Part shown: piece after piece, positions 8,183-16,573 of the stretch
Layout of the letters: every line of letters starts with the position of its first letter
How positions within the stretch are numbered: position 1 is the first letter of the stretch
NCBI RefSeq assembly: GCF_003991355.1
Contig: NZ_RCSU01000022.1
Span: forward strand, 18,385-82,384
Direction of reading: 5' to 3'
Source: Pseudoflavitalea rhizosphaerae
GTDB taxonomy: Bacteria; Bacteroidota; Bacteroidia; Chitinophagales; Chitinophagaceae
DNA length: 64,000 nucleotides
Program-made: the position numbers and the translations under genes
Notes under the pieces: model-generated
The model's input: the letters and a program-made list of their open reading frames with translations, nothing else
Told to the model about the DNA's origin: nothing
Databases searched by the model: none

Positions 8183-8297
8183 TAAGCATTCAGGCTTGTT
8201 TTGTGTTAATTTATTTAAGCTTTAAGGCTTAGATTTTTTATATAAAATTAAGGTTTAAGGCTTAAAATTAGGTGTAAAAATTAAGGGTATAAGCTTA
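8183..8297 (+). promoter_or_regulatory. four-site operator array with 33-bp phasing
   Basis: Four interrupted palindromes of form TAAGS-N6-GCTTR start at 8183, 8216, 8249 and 8282, exactly 33 bp apart (about three helical turns). Each is 16 bp, separated by AT-rich 17-bp spacers. Site 2 has perfect arms TAAGC/GCTTA; the others differ by one or two bases. The last site ends on the A of the ATG of the HTH gene at 8297, so binding there would block transcription or translation start. The natural ligand is the HTH protein encoded directly downstream (autoregulation), which is inference. Confidence 0.75.
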
Positions 8298-8761
8298 TGA
8301 AAAAGCGAGAAAACAAGCTGTTGATCCTGCGGCAAATGGATAAAAAACTGCAAAATTTATCCACTTATTTGGCCGCAATGCCATCAAGCGGATGGATCAA
8401 AATGCTGCGCACAATGCTTGGCATGTCTTTAAAGCAATTGGGAAGCAGAATGTCTATCACACCGCAAAGCCTTCGTGAAATTGAAATGCGGGAAGCAGAA
8501 GGAACAATAACCTTAAGAACCTTGAAAGAGGCTGCCGACGCATTGAATATGGTGCTTGTCTATGGCTTTGTATCAAAAGATGGTTCTATCGAAAAAATGG
8601 TTGAGCGCCGGGCGCAGGAATTGGCAACACAAATTGTTACCCGGACTTCAACCACAATGAAATTGGAAGATCAGGAAAACTCAAAAGAAAGAATAAATCA
8701 GGCCATACAAGAATTAACCGAAGAGCTTAAAAGAGAAATGCCGAAAAGCCTATGGGATTAA
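8297..8761 (+). CDS. mobile mystery protein A, HTH regulator/antitoxin
   Basis: 154-aa protein matching the mobile mystery protein A family, which occurs next to a Fic-domain partner on mobile DNA. A Cro/C1-type helix-turn-helix covers about residues 33-90 (WIKMLRTMLGMSLKQLGSRM, then ITPQSLREIEMREAEGTITL with LKEAADALNMVLVYGFV). The C-terminal third is a charged helix. The ATG overlaps the fourth operator site. The gene overlaps the original start of the Fic gene (ATG at 8752 inside its last codons), so the two were translationally coupled. Likely role: DNA-binding autorepressor and neutraliser of the Fic partner, by analogy with toxin-antitoxin pairs. The local sequence is more AT-rich than the neighbouring core genes. 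Confidence 0.85.
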   Translation: MKKRENKLLILRQMDKKLQNLSTYLAAMPSSGWIKMLRTMLGMSLKQLGSRMSITPQSLREIEMREAEGTITLRTLKEAADALNMVLVYGFVSKDGSIEKMVERRAQELATQIVTRTSTTMKLEDQENSKERINQAIQELTEELKREMPKSLWD

Positions 8762-9353
8762 TTATTCAATATGAAGAAGGCAAACCCCTTTGGATGAAGA
8801 TGAAAGGGACGGCTTATTGATCCACTCCATCACCACGCGCGGTGAACTGGATGAAGTTGAACAGCGCAATATTGAAGAAGCGATTCGTTGGACAATTGAA
8901 AGACGTAAACGGTTCACACAACAGGAAATCCTTACAGAAACGTTTATCCGTGAGCTTCATCGCCGGATGCTAAGTGGTGTTTGGAAATGGGCAGGAGAAT
9001 TTAGAAACTCAAACAAGAATATCGGCGTAGATAAATACCAGATCGGTATTGACTTACATATGCTCCTGGATGATTGCAAATTTTGGATTGAGAACAACAC
9101 CTATGTCCCCGATGAAATCGCAGTGCGTTTCAAACATCGCATTGTCTCTATCCATTGCTTTGCCAATGGAAATGGCAGACATTCACGATTGATCGGTGAT
9201 ATTATTGTTTCGAAGATTTTCAACCAGGATTATTTCTCCTGGGGTAGCGCAAGTCTTATTCAGACAAGCGAGTTTAGGACAAAATACCTCACGGCTTTGC
9301 GAGAAGCTGATAAAGGCAGTATTCAGCCACTTATTGATTTTGCAAGGTCATAA
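8752..9353 (+). pseudogene. mobile mystery protein B (Fic domain), frameshifted near the N-terminus
   Basis: Fic/DOC-family protein. The open part runs from a TTG at 8790 (187 aa) and carries the Fic motif HCFANGNGRHSR (His codon at 9153), with Asn where canonical Fic enzymes have the Mg-binding Asp/Glu. Family members normally begin with a segment ending in G-x-TPLDEDE. That segment is present here in another frame from the ATG at 8752 (MGLIIQYEEGK), and the two frames join if one base is added in the AAACCCC run at 8782-8788. So the gene has a one-base deletion, either real or a sequencing error. Translation from the TTG could still yield a nearly complete Fic domain. Fic enzymes usually transfer AMP to target proteins. 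A terminator follows at 9371. Confidence 0.7.
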
Positions 9354-9370
9354 ATTTCTTGTGCAAATGA

Positions 9371-9408
9371 AAAAGGGTTTCAGCGTTATTACGCCGAAAC
9401 CCTTTTTT
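9371..9408. terminator. bidirectional terminator between the Fic gene and tRNA-Met
   Basis: Arms GGGTTTCAGCG (9375-9385) and CGCCGAAACCC (9392-9402), with one A-C mismatch, enclose loop TTATTA. An A-run on the left and six T on the right serve both the Fic gene (+) and the tRNA gene (-). Confidence 0.85.
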
Positions 9409-9415
9409 GCCTGGG

Positions 9416-9489
9416 TGGACCCTGTCGGATTTGAACCAACGGCCCTCTGATTATGAGTCAGATGCTCTAACCGTCTGAGCTAAGGGTCC
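9416..9489 (-). tRNA. tRNA-Met (anticodon CAT)
   Basis: 74-nt cloverleaf read by eye on the minus strand: acceptor arms GGACCCT and AGGGTCC with discriminator A; D stem GCTC/GAGC; anticodon stem TCTGA/TCAGA around loop CTCATAA, giving anticodon CAT; T stem GTTGG/CCGAC around TTCAAAT. CCA is not encoded. A CAT anticodon could also be the lysidine-modified Ile tRNA, but the overall sequence looks like elongator Met. Its 3' end is partly duplicated at 7961-7981. Confidence 0.9.
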
Positions 9490-9638
9490 ATTCTCCTCGC
9501 GGAGAAATATCTTGAAAATGATGGATGATCGTTTTCAGTGGAGGGCAAAATTAAACAAATCACACACAGATCAGAAATATTCTTTCTGAATTTTTCTGGT
9601 AAATTGCAATGATACTCTACTATTAAACTTGTTCCTCA

Positions 9639-10214
9639 GTGAACCAGGGTTCTGACCATACCAAAGAACTGCAAAGGCGCATTGCTGTTTATGGTGACCA
9701 ACAGGCCTACCAGGAACTGTTCTACCTCTATTATAAACCCCTCCTTCGATTCGCCAATGCTTTTGTTCGCTCCCACGAAATGTCTGAAGAAATTGTTTCC
9801 GATGTGTTCATCCGCATCTGGGAAAGACGCAGCCAGTTGAGCGAGATCACCAACCTGAAAGTATACCTCTACGTGAGTGTGCGTAATATGTCCCTCAAGT
9901 ACCTGCTCAAAAAACAGAAACAGGCATCAGTCAGCCTGGACGATCTGCAGGTGGAACTGGAAAGCCAGCACCATGATCCCGAACAACTCCTGCTCACGGC
10001 TGAACTGATGAACCGCGTTGCCCGCGCCATCGATAACCTCCCTCCCCGCTGCAAAATGGTCTATAAACTAATTAAGGAAGATGGACTTCGTTACCGCGAG
10101 GTGTCTGAGATCCTGGACATCTCCATCAAAACCATCGATAACCAGCTGGCCATCGCCCTGAAGAAGATCGGTAAGGCCATCAATATCAATCTCCGCAAAC
10201 TGGTCTGTTTCTAA
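9639..10214 (+). CDS. RNA polymerase sigma-70 factor, ECF/FecI-like
   Basis: 191-aa ECF sigma factor from a GTG start. Region 2 (about residues 22-65) shows YQELFYLYYKPLLRFANAF and the acidic EEIVSDVFIRIWERR helix. Region 4 (about 125-180) shows NLPPRCKMVYKLIKEDGLRYREVSEIL followed by the recognition helix SIKTIDNQLAIALKKI. This is the Bacteroidota type that is held inactive by a FecR-like anti-sigma factor and switched on through a SusC-type transporter with an N-terminal STN domain. Both partners follow directly (gap 68 bases to fecR), so it should drive this PUL in response to its substrate. Confidence 0.92.
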   Translation: MNQGSDHTKELQRRIAVYGDQQAYQELFYLYYKPLLRFANAFVRSHEMSEEIVSDVFIRIWERRSQLSEITNLKVYLYVSVRNMSLKYLLKKQKQASVSLDDLQVELESQHHDPEQLLLTAELMNRVARAIDNLPPRCKMVYKLIKEDGLRYREVSEILDISIKTIDNQLAIALKKIGKAININLRKLVCF

Positions 10215-10282
10215 AAAAATATTTTCCCTGCTTTTGGTAGATCGGCCAGGGAAACGGGTCCTTAGTAGTAATCACCGTTATT

Positions 10283-11407
10283 ATGTTGTTGGAACGCGCA
10301 TGTGAACTAATGGGAAGGAAACTTGCCGGGGAAGCTTCTGAAGCCGAGCTGGAAGAACTGGACCAATTACTGAAAGCCAATCCCGGTCTGCATTTTCCTA
10401 TGCAAAACCTTTCAGATCTCTGGCAACGGAAAGCCGTTGCCGATCAGGACGAGCTGGAACAGGCATTCCGCAAGCATCTCCGGAGAATGGAAGAGCAGGG
10501 CATCAGTTTTGCTGCAAACAGCACAGAGGCAGAGGAGCCCGCCACCTTCCGTATACCTGACCGCACCCGCCGGAACAAGCCCTGGAAATATGTTGCCGCT
10601 GCCGCCAGCCTGCTGCTGGCAGGTTCACTGATCTGGTATTACTCACACCCTGCCATAGCCGAAAAACAACCAGGACTGTCCCATGAAAAGCAAGCCCCAT
10701 CCAGCGAAATCGTAACAAGGAACGGGTCCCGCACCAGGGTTACTTTACCCGATGGCAGCATTGTCTGGCTCAATGCAGGCAGTAAACTCAACTACGATAA
10801 GTCCTTTGGCCAGAAGCTGCGGGAAGTAACCCTTACCGGAGAAGCTTTCTTTGATGTGGTAAAGAATCCTGATCAACCTTTCATCATTCATACCAAACGC
10901 ATCAATATAAAGGTGCTGGGAACACAATTCAATGTGAAATCCTACCCCGGGGAGAAAACAACAGAAGCCGCACTGGTGAAGGGAAGTATCGAAGTGGACC
11001 TGCACAGTGAACAATCGGGCAAGTTTATCCTCAAACCTAACCAGAAGATCATAGTAGGGGAAGAAAGCGCTACGGAAGCACCAGCCAGGGCCGGGGTGGC
11101 AAAATCACAGGAGCCGGTTGTTTCGGTGCGCCAAATGACCATCGATGAGAAAGATGGCACTGCCCTGGAAACAGCCTGGGTAGAGAACAAACTGGCCTTT
11201 GTGGAAGAGCCTTTTGCCGATGTGGCCCTGAAAATGGAAAGATGGTATGGTGTAACTATCAGCTTCAGTAATCCAAAACTGTCACAGGTGCCGCTGACAG
11301 GCAGTTTTTCCAATGAATCGATTAAGGAGGCTTTACATGCATTATCAATAGCCACTCCTTTCACTTACCGGTTCGCGGATGCCAAATCGATCGTAATCGG
11401 AAAATAG
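10283..11407 (+). CDS. FecR-family anti-sigma factor
   Basis: 374 aa. The cytoplasmic N-terminal part (about 1-98) has the LLKANPGL-type DUF4880 helices that bind sigma. One membrane helix spans about 99-117 (WKYVAAAASLLLAGSLIWYY). The periplasmic FecR domain (about 145-240) contains VTLPDGSIVWLNAGSKLNY and LTGEAFFDVVKNPDQPFIIHT. A C-terminal DUF4974 domain (about 305-374) shows VTISFSNPKLSQVPLTGSF. It relays the signal from the STN domain of the downstream SusC receptor to the ECF sigma factor. No break or missing segment is seen. Confidence 0.93.
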   Translation: MLLERACELMGRKLAGEASEAELEELDQLLKANPGLHFPMQNLSDLWQRKAVADQDELEQAFRKHLRRMEEQGISFAANSTEAEEPATFRIPDRTRRNKPWKYVAAAASLLLAGSLIWYYSHPAIAEKQPGLSHEKQAPSSEIVTRNGSRTRVTLPDGSIVWLNAGSKLNYDKSFGQKLREVTLTGEAFFDVVKNPDQPFIIHTKRINIKVLGTQFNVKSYPGEKTTEAALVKGSIEVDLHSEQSGKFILKPNQKIIVGEESATEAPARAGVAKSQEPVVSVRQMTIDEKDGTALETAWVENKLAFVEEPFADVALKMERWYGVTISFSNPKLSQVPLTGSFSNESIKEALHALSIATPFTYRFADAKSIVIGK

Positions 11408-11479
11408 AAAACCCATTGATCACATAAAATCCTCACGATGCTAACTGCTAACAGCTCCTGATCAATCTTATTAATGAAA

Positions 11480-11506
11480 GCGGGAAATGCTACCAACATT
11501 CCCCGC
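11480..11506 (+). other. hairpin in the leader before susC
   Basis: Arms GCGGGAAATG and CATTCCCCGC, with one mismatch, around a 7-base loop in the 179-bp gap between the anti-sigma and SusC genes. There is no T-run, so it is not a classic terminator. It might set the SusC leader end or RNA stability; its role is unknown. Confidence 0.35.
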
Positions 11507-11586
11507 AAAATGAAAAAGTCATCGGTAAAATCTCCCTTGCCAGGAAACGCTTTTACCAATTGTAAATCCTTTTCAATGCTTAAAGT

Positions 11587-14500
11587 ATGAAAAAAATCAG
11601 GATTTGCCCCGATTTTCCGGGGCGGCCTACCATAACAAAGCTTGTCATTCTCATGAAACTGACCTTTGCCCTCATATTGATAGGCTGTCTTCATGTATCG
11701 GCGGGTGTTCACTCGCAGTCGAAAGTGACCCTCAACATGCAGTCCGCCGATATCAAGAAAGTGCTGACAGCCATTGAAAAAAAGACCAGCTTTCGTTTCC
11801 TCTACAACTCCAGCCTGCTTGCAGAACAACCGAAAGTGACCATCACCGCCAATAATGAAGATGTATTATCTGTGGTGAACAGGTTATTGGCCAATACCCT
11901 CATAGCATATGAAGTGCTCAACAACAATTTAGTGGTGTTGAAGAAAGAAGATGTTGTGATCAACCAGGTTGCTGTGAAAGGCCGCATCACCAATGCGGCA
12001 GGCGAGCCGCTGGCCGCGGTTTCCATTCGCGTGAAAGGTAGCAATGCCGGTACTTCCACCGATGCAGAAGGGCGTTACTCCATCGAAGTGCCAAACGATG
12101 CCGTGCTGGTGATCTCCAGCGTCAGCTACCTCACCCAGGAAATTTCTGTGAATGGAAGGACTGAGATCAATATCGTCCTGGAAACAAACAATGCGCAACT
12201 GGAACAGGTAGTGGTGATCGGTTATGGCACCGCACAAAAAAGAGATATCACCGGCTCCATCGCCAAAGTGAGCGGAAGGGAAGTGGCAGACAAACCCAAT
12301 ACCAACCCGCTCTCCTCCTTACAGGGTAAGGTTTCAGGCGTGAGCATCATCAATACCGGCCTGCCGGGACAGGAACCCGATATTCGCATACGCGGTACAG
12401 TAAGCAGATCACAAACCAAGCCGCTATATGTGGTAGACGGACTGTTCAATGATAATATCAACTTCCTCAACCCCGCAGACATTGAGTCCATCGAGATTCT
12501 GAAAGATCCTTCTTCACTGGCCATCTTCGGGGTGCGTGGCGCTAATGGCGTTATCATCGTCACTACAAAAAAAGGAAGGACCGGTCAGCTCATGGTGAAC
12601 GTAAATGCATCCATCGGTATCAAAAAGATCACCGATGAAGTGAAGATGGCAGATGCCGCCCAGTTCAAAACCCTCTACGATGAGCAAAGGCAAAATGAAG
12701 GTCAGCCTCCCTTTGCTTATTACGACAGGTTCACCGGCAACTCCAATTGGGTAGACCTGATCGCCAAAAAGAATGCCATCGTCTCCAATAATAATGTCAG
12801 TGTTTCAGCCGGCACCGAAAAGAATAAATTCTACATGGGTGTTGGCTATATCAAGGAACAGGGATTGATCAAACATGAAGACCTCGATAAGATCCTGCTC
12901 TCCATCAATGATGAGCTGCGCGTGTCCAAAGCCATCAAACTAAGTTTCAATTTGAATGGTTACCGCGCTACGCCGCCTGCTGCCAATGATTTTGTGCAGG
13001 CTATCAATGCCACGCCGATAGTGGAACCTTTCAATGAAGAAAGAGGGATATACAATCGCCTCCCCGACCAGATCGGCGGTCCGCAGGTACCCAATCCCGT
13101 TATGCTGGTGGAAGAAAGAAAGAACACAGACCTCCAGCGCGAGTACCGCGTGATCGGAAGCGTTTCCGGTGAAGTGAATTTCCTCCGCGATTTCAACTTC
13201 AAATCCACCTTCTACCTCGATCTCGGCTTCAATGACCAACGCCGCTACACTCCCAGGATCAGGGTTTGGTCGGCAGACCTGGATACCGCCGACTGGCAAA
13301 ATGGTTATCAAAACTCGCAGGTATTCCAGAAAGAAAATACCTATTCCAAATTCCAGCAGGAATACCTGCTCACCTGGAAGAAAAGGTTTGGAGATCATAG
13401 CCTGACCGCATTAGGAGGCTTTACTACTTATTTCAATAGTTATTCAGAAACCAATGGCCGGGTAACCCAGTTCGCCAATGGTACACCGATCCCGAGAGAC
13501 AAACGTTTCTGGTATATAGATAACTTCTTCGGCGATCCCGGCTCCAGGGTTTCAGGAGTCAGTACCGGAGGCGATCTCTTTGGTAACGATAAGCCCCTGC
13601 AATGGGAGCAGGCTACCGTTTCTTACTTGTTCCGCGCCTTGTACAATTACCAGGGCAGATACATGCTTAATGCTTCATTCAGACGAGATGGCTCTTCCGA
13701 GATCTCTCCTGAAAACCGCTATCAGAACTTCATGGCCGTAGGCGCAGCCTGGGAAATGACAAGGGAAGACTTCATGGATAGACAAAACATTTTCGATTAC
13801 CTGAAATTGAAAGCTTCCTATGGCGTACTCGGTAATCAGTATACAGAAATTCACTACCCCTACTATCCTCAGCTAGTAAGCGGCTCCAGTGCTGTATTTG
13901 GCAATAACGTGGTGGCTGCCTACACCCCCAGTTATATTGCCGACCAGAACCTGAAATGGGAACAGGTGCGCTCAATGGAAGCAGGATTTGAATTGGCTGT
14001 ACTGATGAACCGCCTGCGTGTTGAAGCGGTTTATTATCACAAGAAAACTACTGACCTCCTGACCAATTATCCCGGACTCAGCGGTCAAAAGCCGGGTATC
14101 ACCAATGCCGGTGAGATCGAGAACAAGGGTATCGAAGCATCTGCAACCTGGACCGATAAGCTACCTAACGGCATCGGATATTCGATCAGCGGTAATATCA
14201 CCACCTTCAAGAACAAAGTATTATCCATTTACCAGCCCGGCTTCGAGATCATTTCCGGCGCTTCCCGCGTAACTGCCGGAATGCCCATCGGGTATTTTTA
14301 CGGTTACGTGGTGGAAGGTGTTTACCAGTCCTATGCAGATAAGATCTCCTCACCAAGAGCAGGCTTCTTTGGTGAATACGGCCCCGGCGATCTGAAATTC
14401 AAAGATGTGGCCGGACCTAAAGATGCCAATGGCAAACCTACCGGTCCTGATGGAGTTGTGGATGATAACGACCGCACTTTTATCGGAAACCCTACCCCCG

Positions 14501-14982
14501 ATTTCATTTACGGGTTTGCATTGAGTGCAGACTATAAAGGTTTCGATATCGGCATCGATTTCCAGGGCGTATACGGAAATGAAGTGTTCAGAAGCTGGGG
14601 CAATGGAAACACATTCGCTGTGTTCAATTACCGGGAAGACAGGATGGGAAGATGGCATGGAGCCGGCACTTCCAACTGGGAGCCACAGGTGAACGACCTG
14701 CGCGGCATCAACAGGCAAAACTCCACTTACATGATCGAAGACGGAAGCTATCTCCGTATCCGCAATGTAAGTATCGGCTACAATGTGCCCATCAAAAAAG
14801 AAGGCTTTACCCGCTTCGCGAAATCGCTCCGCGTATTCCTGAATGCGCAGAACCTGGTAACGTTCAAAGACAATTCCGGCTTCTCTCCCGAGTTCGGAGG
14901 AAATGCCATCGAGTTTGGTGTAGACAGGGGCTCTTATCCCCTACCCGCCATTTACTCTTTCGGATTCAATGTAACATTCTAA
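11587..14982 (+). CDS. SusC/RagA-type TonB-dependent transporter with STN domain
   Basis: 1131-aa outer-membrane importer. Order: extended N-terminus with signal peptide (about 18-42, from MKLTFALILIGCLHVSAGVHS), STN signalling domain (about 46-105, VTLNMQSADIKKVLTAIEKK), carboxypeptidase-D-like regulatory domain (about 130-205, GRITNAAGEPLAAVSIRVKG), plug (about 210-330, beginning VVIGYGTAQKRDITGSI, with VVDG), then the 22-strand barrel ending in FNVTF. The STN domain marks it as a transducer that activates the upstream sigma/anti-sigma pair. It works with the SusD lipoprotein encoded 9 bases downstream to import oligosaccharides, here probably sophoro-oligosaccharides judging from the enzymes in the locus. 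Confidence 0.95.
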   Translation: MKKIRICPDFPGRPTITKLVILMKLTFALILIGCLHVSAGVHSQSKVTLNMQSADIKKVLTAIEKKTSFRFLYNSSLLAEQPKVTITANNEDVLSVVNRLLANTLIAYEVLNNNLVVLKKEDVVINQVAVKGRITNAAGEPLAAVSIRVKGSNAGTSTDAEGRYSIEVPNDAVLVISSVSYLTQEISVNGRTEINIVLETNNAQLEQVVVIGYGTAQKRDITGSIAKVSGREVADKPNTNPLSSLQGKVSGVSIINTGLPGQEPDIRIRGTVSRSQTKPLYVVDGLFNDNINFLNPADIESIEILKDPSSLAIFGVRGANGVIIVTTKKGRTGQLMVNVNASIGIKKITDEVKMADAAQFKTLYDEQRQNEGQPPFAYYDRFTGNSNWVDLIAKKNAIVSNNNVSVSAGTEKNKFYMGVGYIKEQGLIKHEDLDKILLSINDELRVSKAIKLSFNLNGYRATPPAANDFVQAINATPIVEPFNEERGIYNRLPDQIGGPQVPNPVMLVEERKNTDLQREYRVIGSVSGEVNFLRDFNFKSTFYLDLGFNDQRRYTPRIRVWSADLDTADWQNGYQNSQVFQKENTYSKFQQEYLLTWKKRFGDHSLTALGGFTTYFNSYSETNGRVTQFANGTPIPRDKRFWYIDNFFGDPGSRVSGVSTGGDLFGNDKPLQWEQATVSYLFRALYNYQGRYMLNASFRRDGSSEISPENRYQNFMAVGAAWEMTREDFMDRQNIFDYLKLKASYGVLGNQYTEIHYPYYPQLVSGSSAVFGNNVVAAYTPSYIADQNLKWEQVRSMEAGFELAVLMNRLRVEAVYYHKKTTDLLTNYPGLSGQKPGITNAGEIENKGIEASATWTDKLPNGIGYSISGNITTFKNKVLSIYQPGFEIISGASRVTAGMPIGYFYGYVVEGVYQSYADKISSPRAGFFGEYGPGDLKFKDVAGPKDANGKPTGPDGVVDDNDRTFIGNPTPDFIYGFALSADYKGFDIGIDFQGVYGNEVFRSWGNGNTFAVFNYREDRMGRWHGAGTSNWEPQVNDLRGINRQNSTYMIEDGSYLRIRNVSIGYNVPIKKEGFTRFAKSLRVFLNAQNLVTFKDNSGFSPEFGGNAIEFGVDRGSYPLPAIYSFGFNVTF

Positions 14983-14991
14983 CAAAAACTA

Positions 14992-16524
14992 ATGATCATG
15001 ACACTCAATAATAAATGGATCAGCACCTTGTTGCCAGTGTTGTTGCTCATGACAGGCATGGCTGGTTGCTCAAAATTCCTCGACAGGAAACCACTGGGTG
15101 TAGGTACCCAGGATGATATTGTTCAGGGCGGCGTGGAAGGAAAGGTGTTCGGGCTTTATGGTGAGCTGCGAAAAAGCGGCGTGAGCGGATTTCCCACCAT
15201 TGGATTGCATAATGTTCGTTCTGATGATGCAGTCAAGGGAAGTACTTCCGGTGATGAGTCAGCGATAACAACCATTTTCGACGAATTCAAATACGATCCC
15301 TCTTACAATCAGGTTACCACGTATTGGGACGATCACTATGCTTTCATCACATTGTGCAATGCGGTTATTCACGAAGTGGATTCGCTTGAGCTCACAGACC
15401 AGGCCAGTTTGCAAAACCGGGCTGAAGCCACTTTCCTGCGGGCCTTCGCTTATTTTGACCTGGTGCGCAATTTTGGAAGTGTGCCGAAGATCGATTTCAA
15501 GATCTATCTTCCTTCAGATGCCAATGTTCCCAAAGTACCGGTAACTGAGATCTATTCACTCATCGATACAGACCTCGATTTTGCCATTGCCAATCTGCCA
15601 CCGGAATGGGAAGCTAAATTCATCGGCAGATCAACAAAAGGCGCTGCAGATGCACTGAAAGCCAAAACCCTTTTGTACAGGAAGGACTGGGCCGGTGCGC
15701 TCGCTAAAGCTGAAGATGTGATCAGTTCACAACGTTATTCCCTGATCGATCCTTATTACAGGTTGTTCAAAGAGGAGGGAGAGAATTCAAAAGAATCCCT
15801 GTTCGAAATACAGATGTATGTGAATGCGAATGGATCGGTCAATCTTGGTAACAACTATAATCAGTCGCAGGGTGTTCGTGGTGCAGGTGAATGGAATCTC
15901 GGCTGGGGCTTCAATGCGCCAACGGCAAGTTTGGTGAACTCTTATGAGACCGGTGATCCGCGCAGGGAGGCCACCATCCTGTTTTCCGGAGAGTCAGATG
16001 GCGGCACAGCCAACGGTGGATATAATAAAACCCTTCCTCCGCTAGCCACCTCTCCTCAGCCATACTGGAACAAAAAAGTGTATACCGATCCTACACGTCG
16101 CGCGCTCATCACCATTACGGAAGGTGATCCGCAATACAGCCGCTGGCTCAATATTCCCAAATTACGTTATGCAGATGTACTCCTGATGGCTGCAGAAGCT
16201 GCCAATGAACTGGGAGGTACTGCCAATACCACCAAAGCGCTGGATTACCTGGAACAGGTAAGGTTCAGGGCAAGACAGGGGAACAACGCGATCCTACCCA
16301 AAGTGGTAGTCACAGATCAGGGACAGCTCCGGGATATTATTCATCGCGAGCGCAGGGCCGAGCTGGCAATGGAAGGGGAGAGGTTCTATGACCTGGTAAG
16401 ATGGAATAAAGCGTTGACGGTACTCGGGCCACTCGGCTACCAGGAAAGGAATAAATACTATCCGATCCCGCAAAGCGCTATCGATAAATCCGGTGGCACG
16501 CTGATCCAGAATCCGGACTATTGA
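14992..16524 (+). CDS. SusD/RagB family glycan-binding lipoprotein
   Basis: 510 aa. Lipoprotein signal with lipobox MAGC (Cys26 from the ATG at 14992; an ATG two codons later, at 14998, is equally possible). TPR-like SusD fold with family landmarks: CSKFLDRKPLG at the mature N-terminus, AEATFLRAFAYFDLVRNFG (about 140-160), ALKAKTLLYRKDW, and the C-terminal RRAELAMEGERFYDLVRW. It caps the SusC barrel and binds the glycan. It ends in the usual PIPQSAIDKSGGTLIQNPDY pattern of the family. Adjacent to SusC and followed by the LamG lipoprotein after 49 bases. Confidence 0.95.
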   Translation: MIMTLNNKWISTLLPVLLLMTGMAGCSKFLDRKPLGVGTQDDIVQGGVEGKVFGLYGELRKSGVSGFPTIGLHNVRSDDAVKGSTSGDESAITTIFDEFKYDPSYNQVTTYWDDHYAFITLCNAVIHEVDSLELTDQASLQNRAEATFLRAFAYFDLVRNFGSVPKIDFKIYLPSDANVPKVPVTEIYSLIDTDLDFAIANLPPEWEAKFIGRSTKGAADALKAKTLLYRKDWAGALAKAEDVISSQRYSLIDPYYRLFKEEGENSKESLFEIQMYVNANGSVNLGNNYNQSQGVRGAGEWNLGWGFNAPTASLVNSYETGDPRREATILFSGESDGGTANGGYNKTLPPLATSPQPYWNKKVYTDPTRRALITITEGDPQYSRWLNIPKLRYADVLLMAAEAANELGGTANTTKALDYLEQVRFRARQGNNAILPKVVVTDQGQLRDIIHRERRAELAMEGERFYDLVRWNKALTVLGPLGYQERNKYYPIPQSAIDKSGGTLIQNPDY

Positions 16525-16573
16525 TAACAGTACCGGATAACCGAAACATTTTTTCATTCTGAAAAGATCAATT

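Noticed and set aside
8752..8800. Programmed -1 frameshift in the Fic gene
   Set aside because: The run AAACCCC is not a canonical slippery heptamer in the correct phase and no downstream pseudoknot was seen; a plain one-base deletion is simpler.
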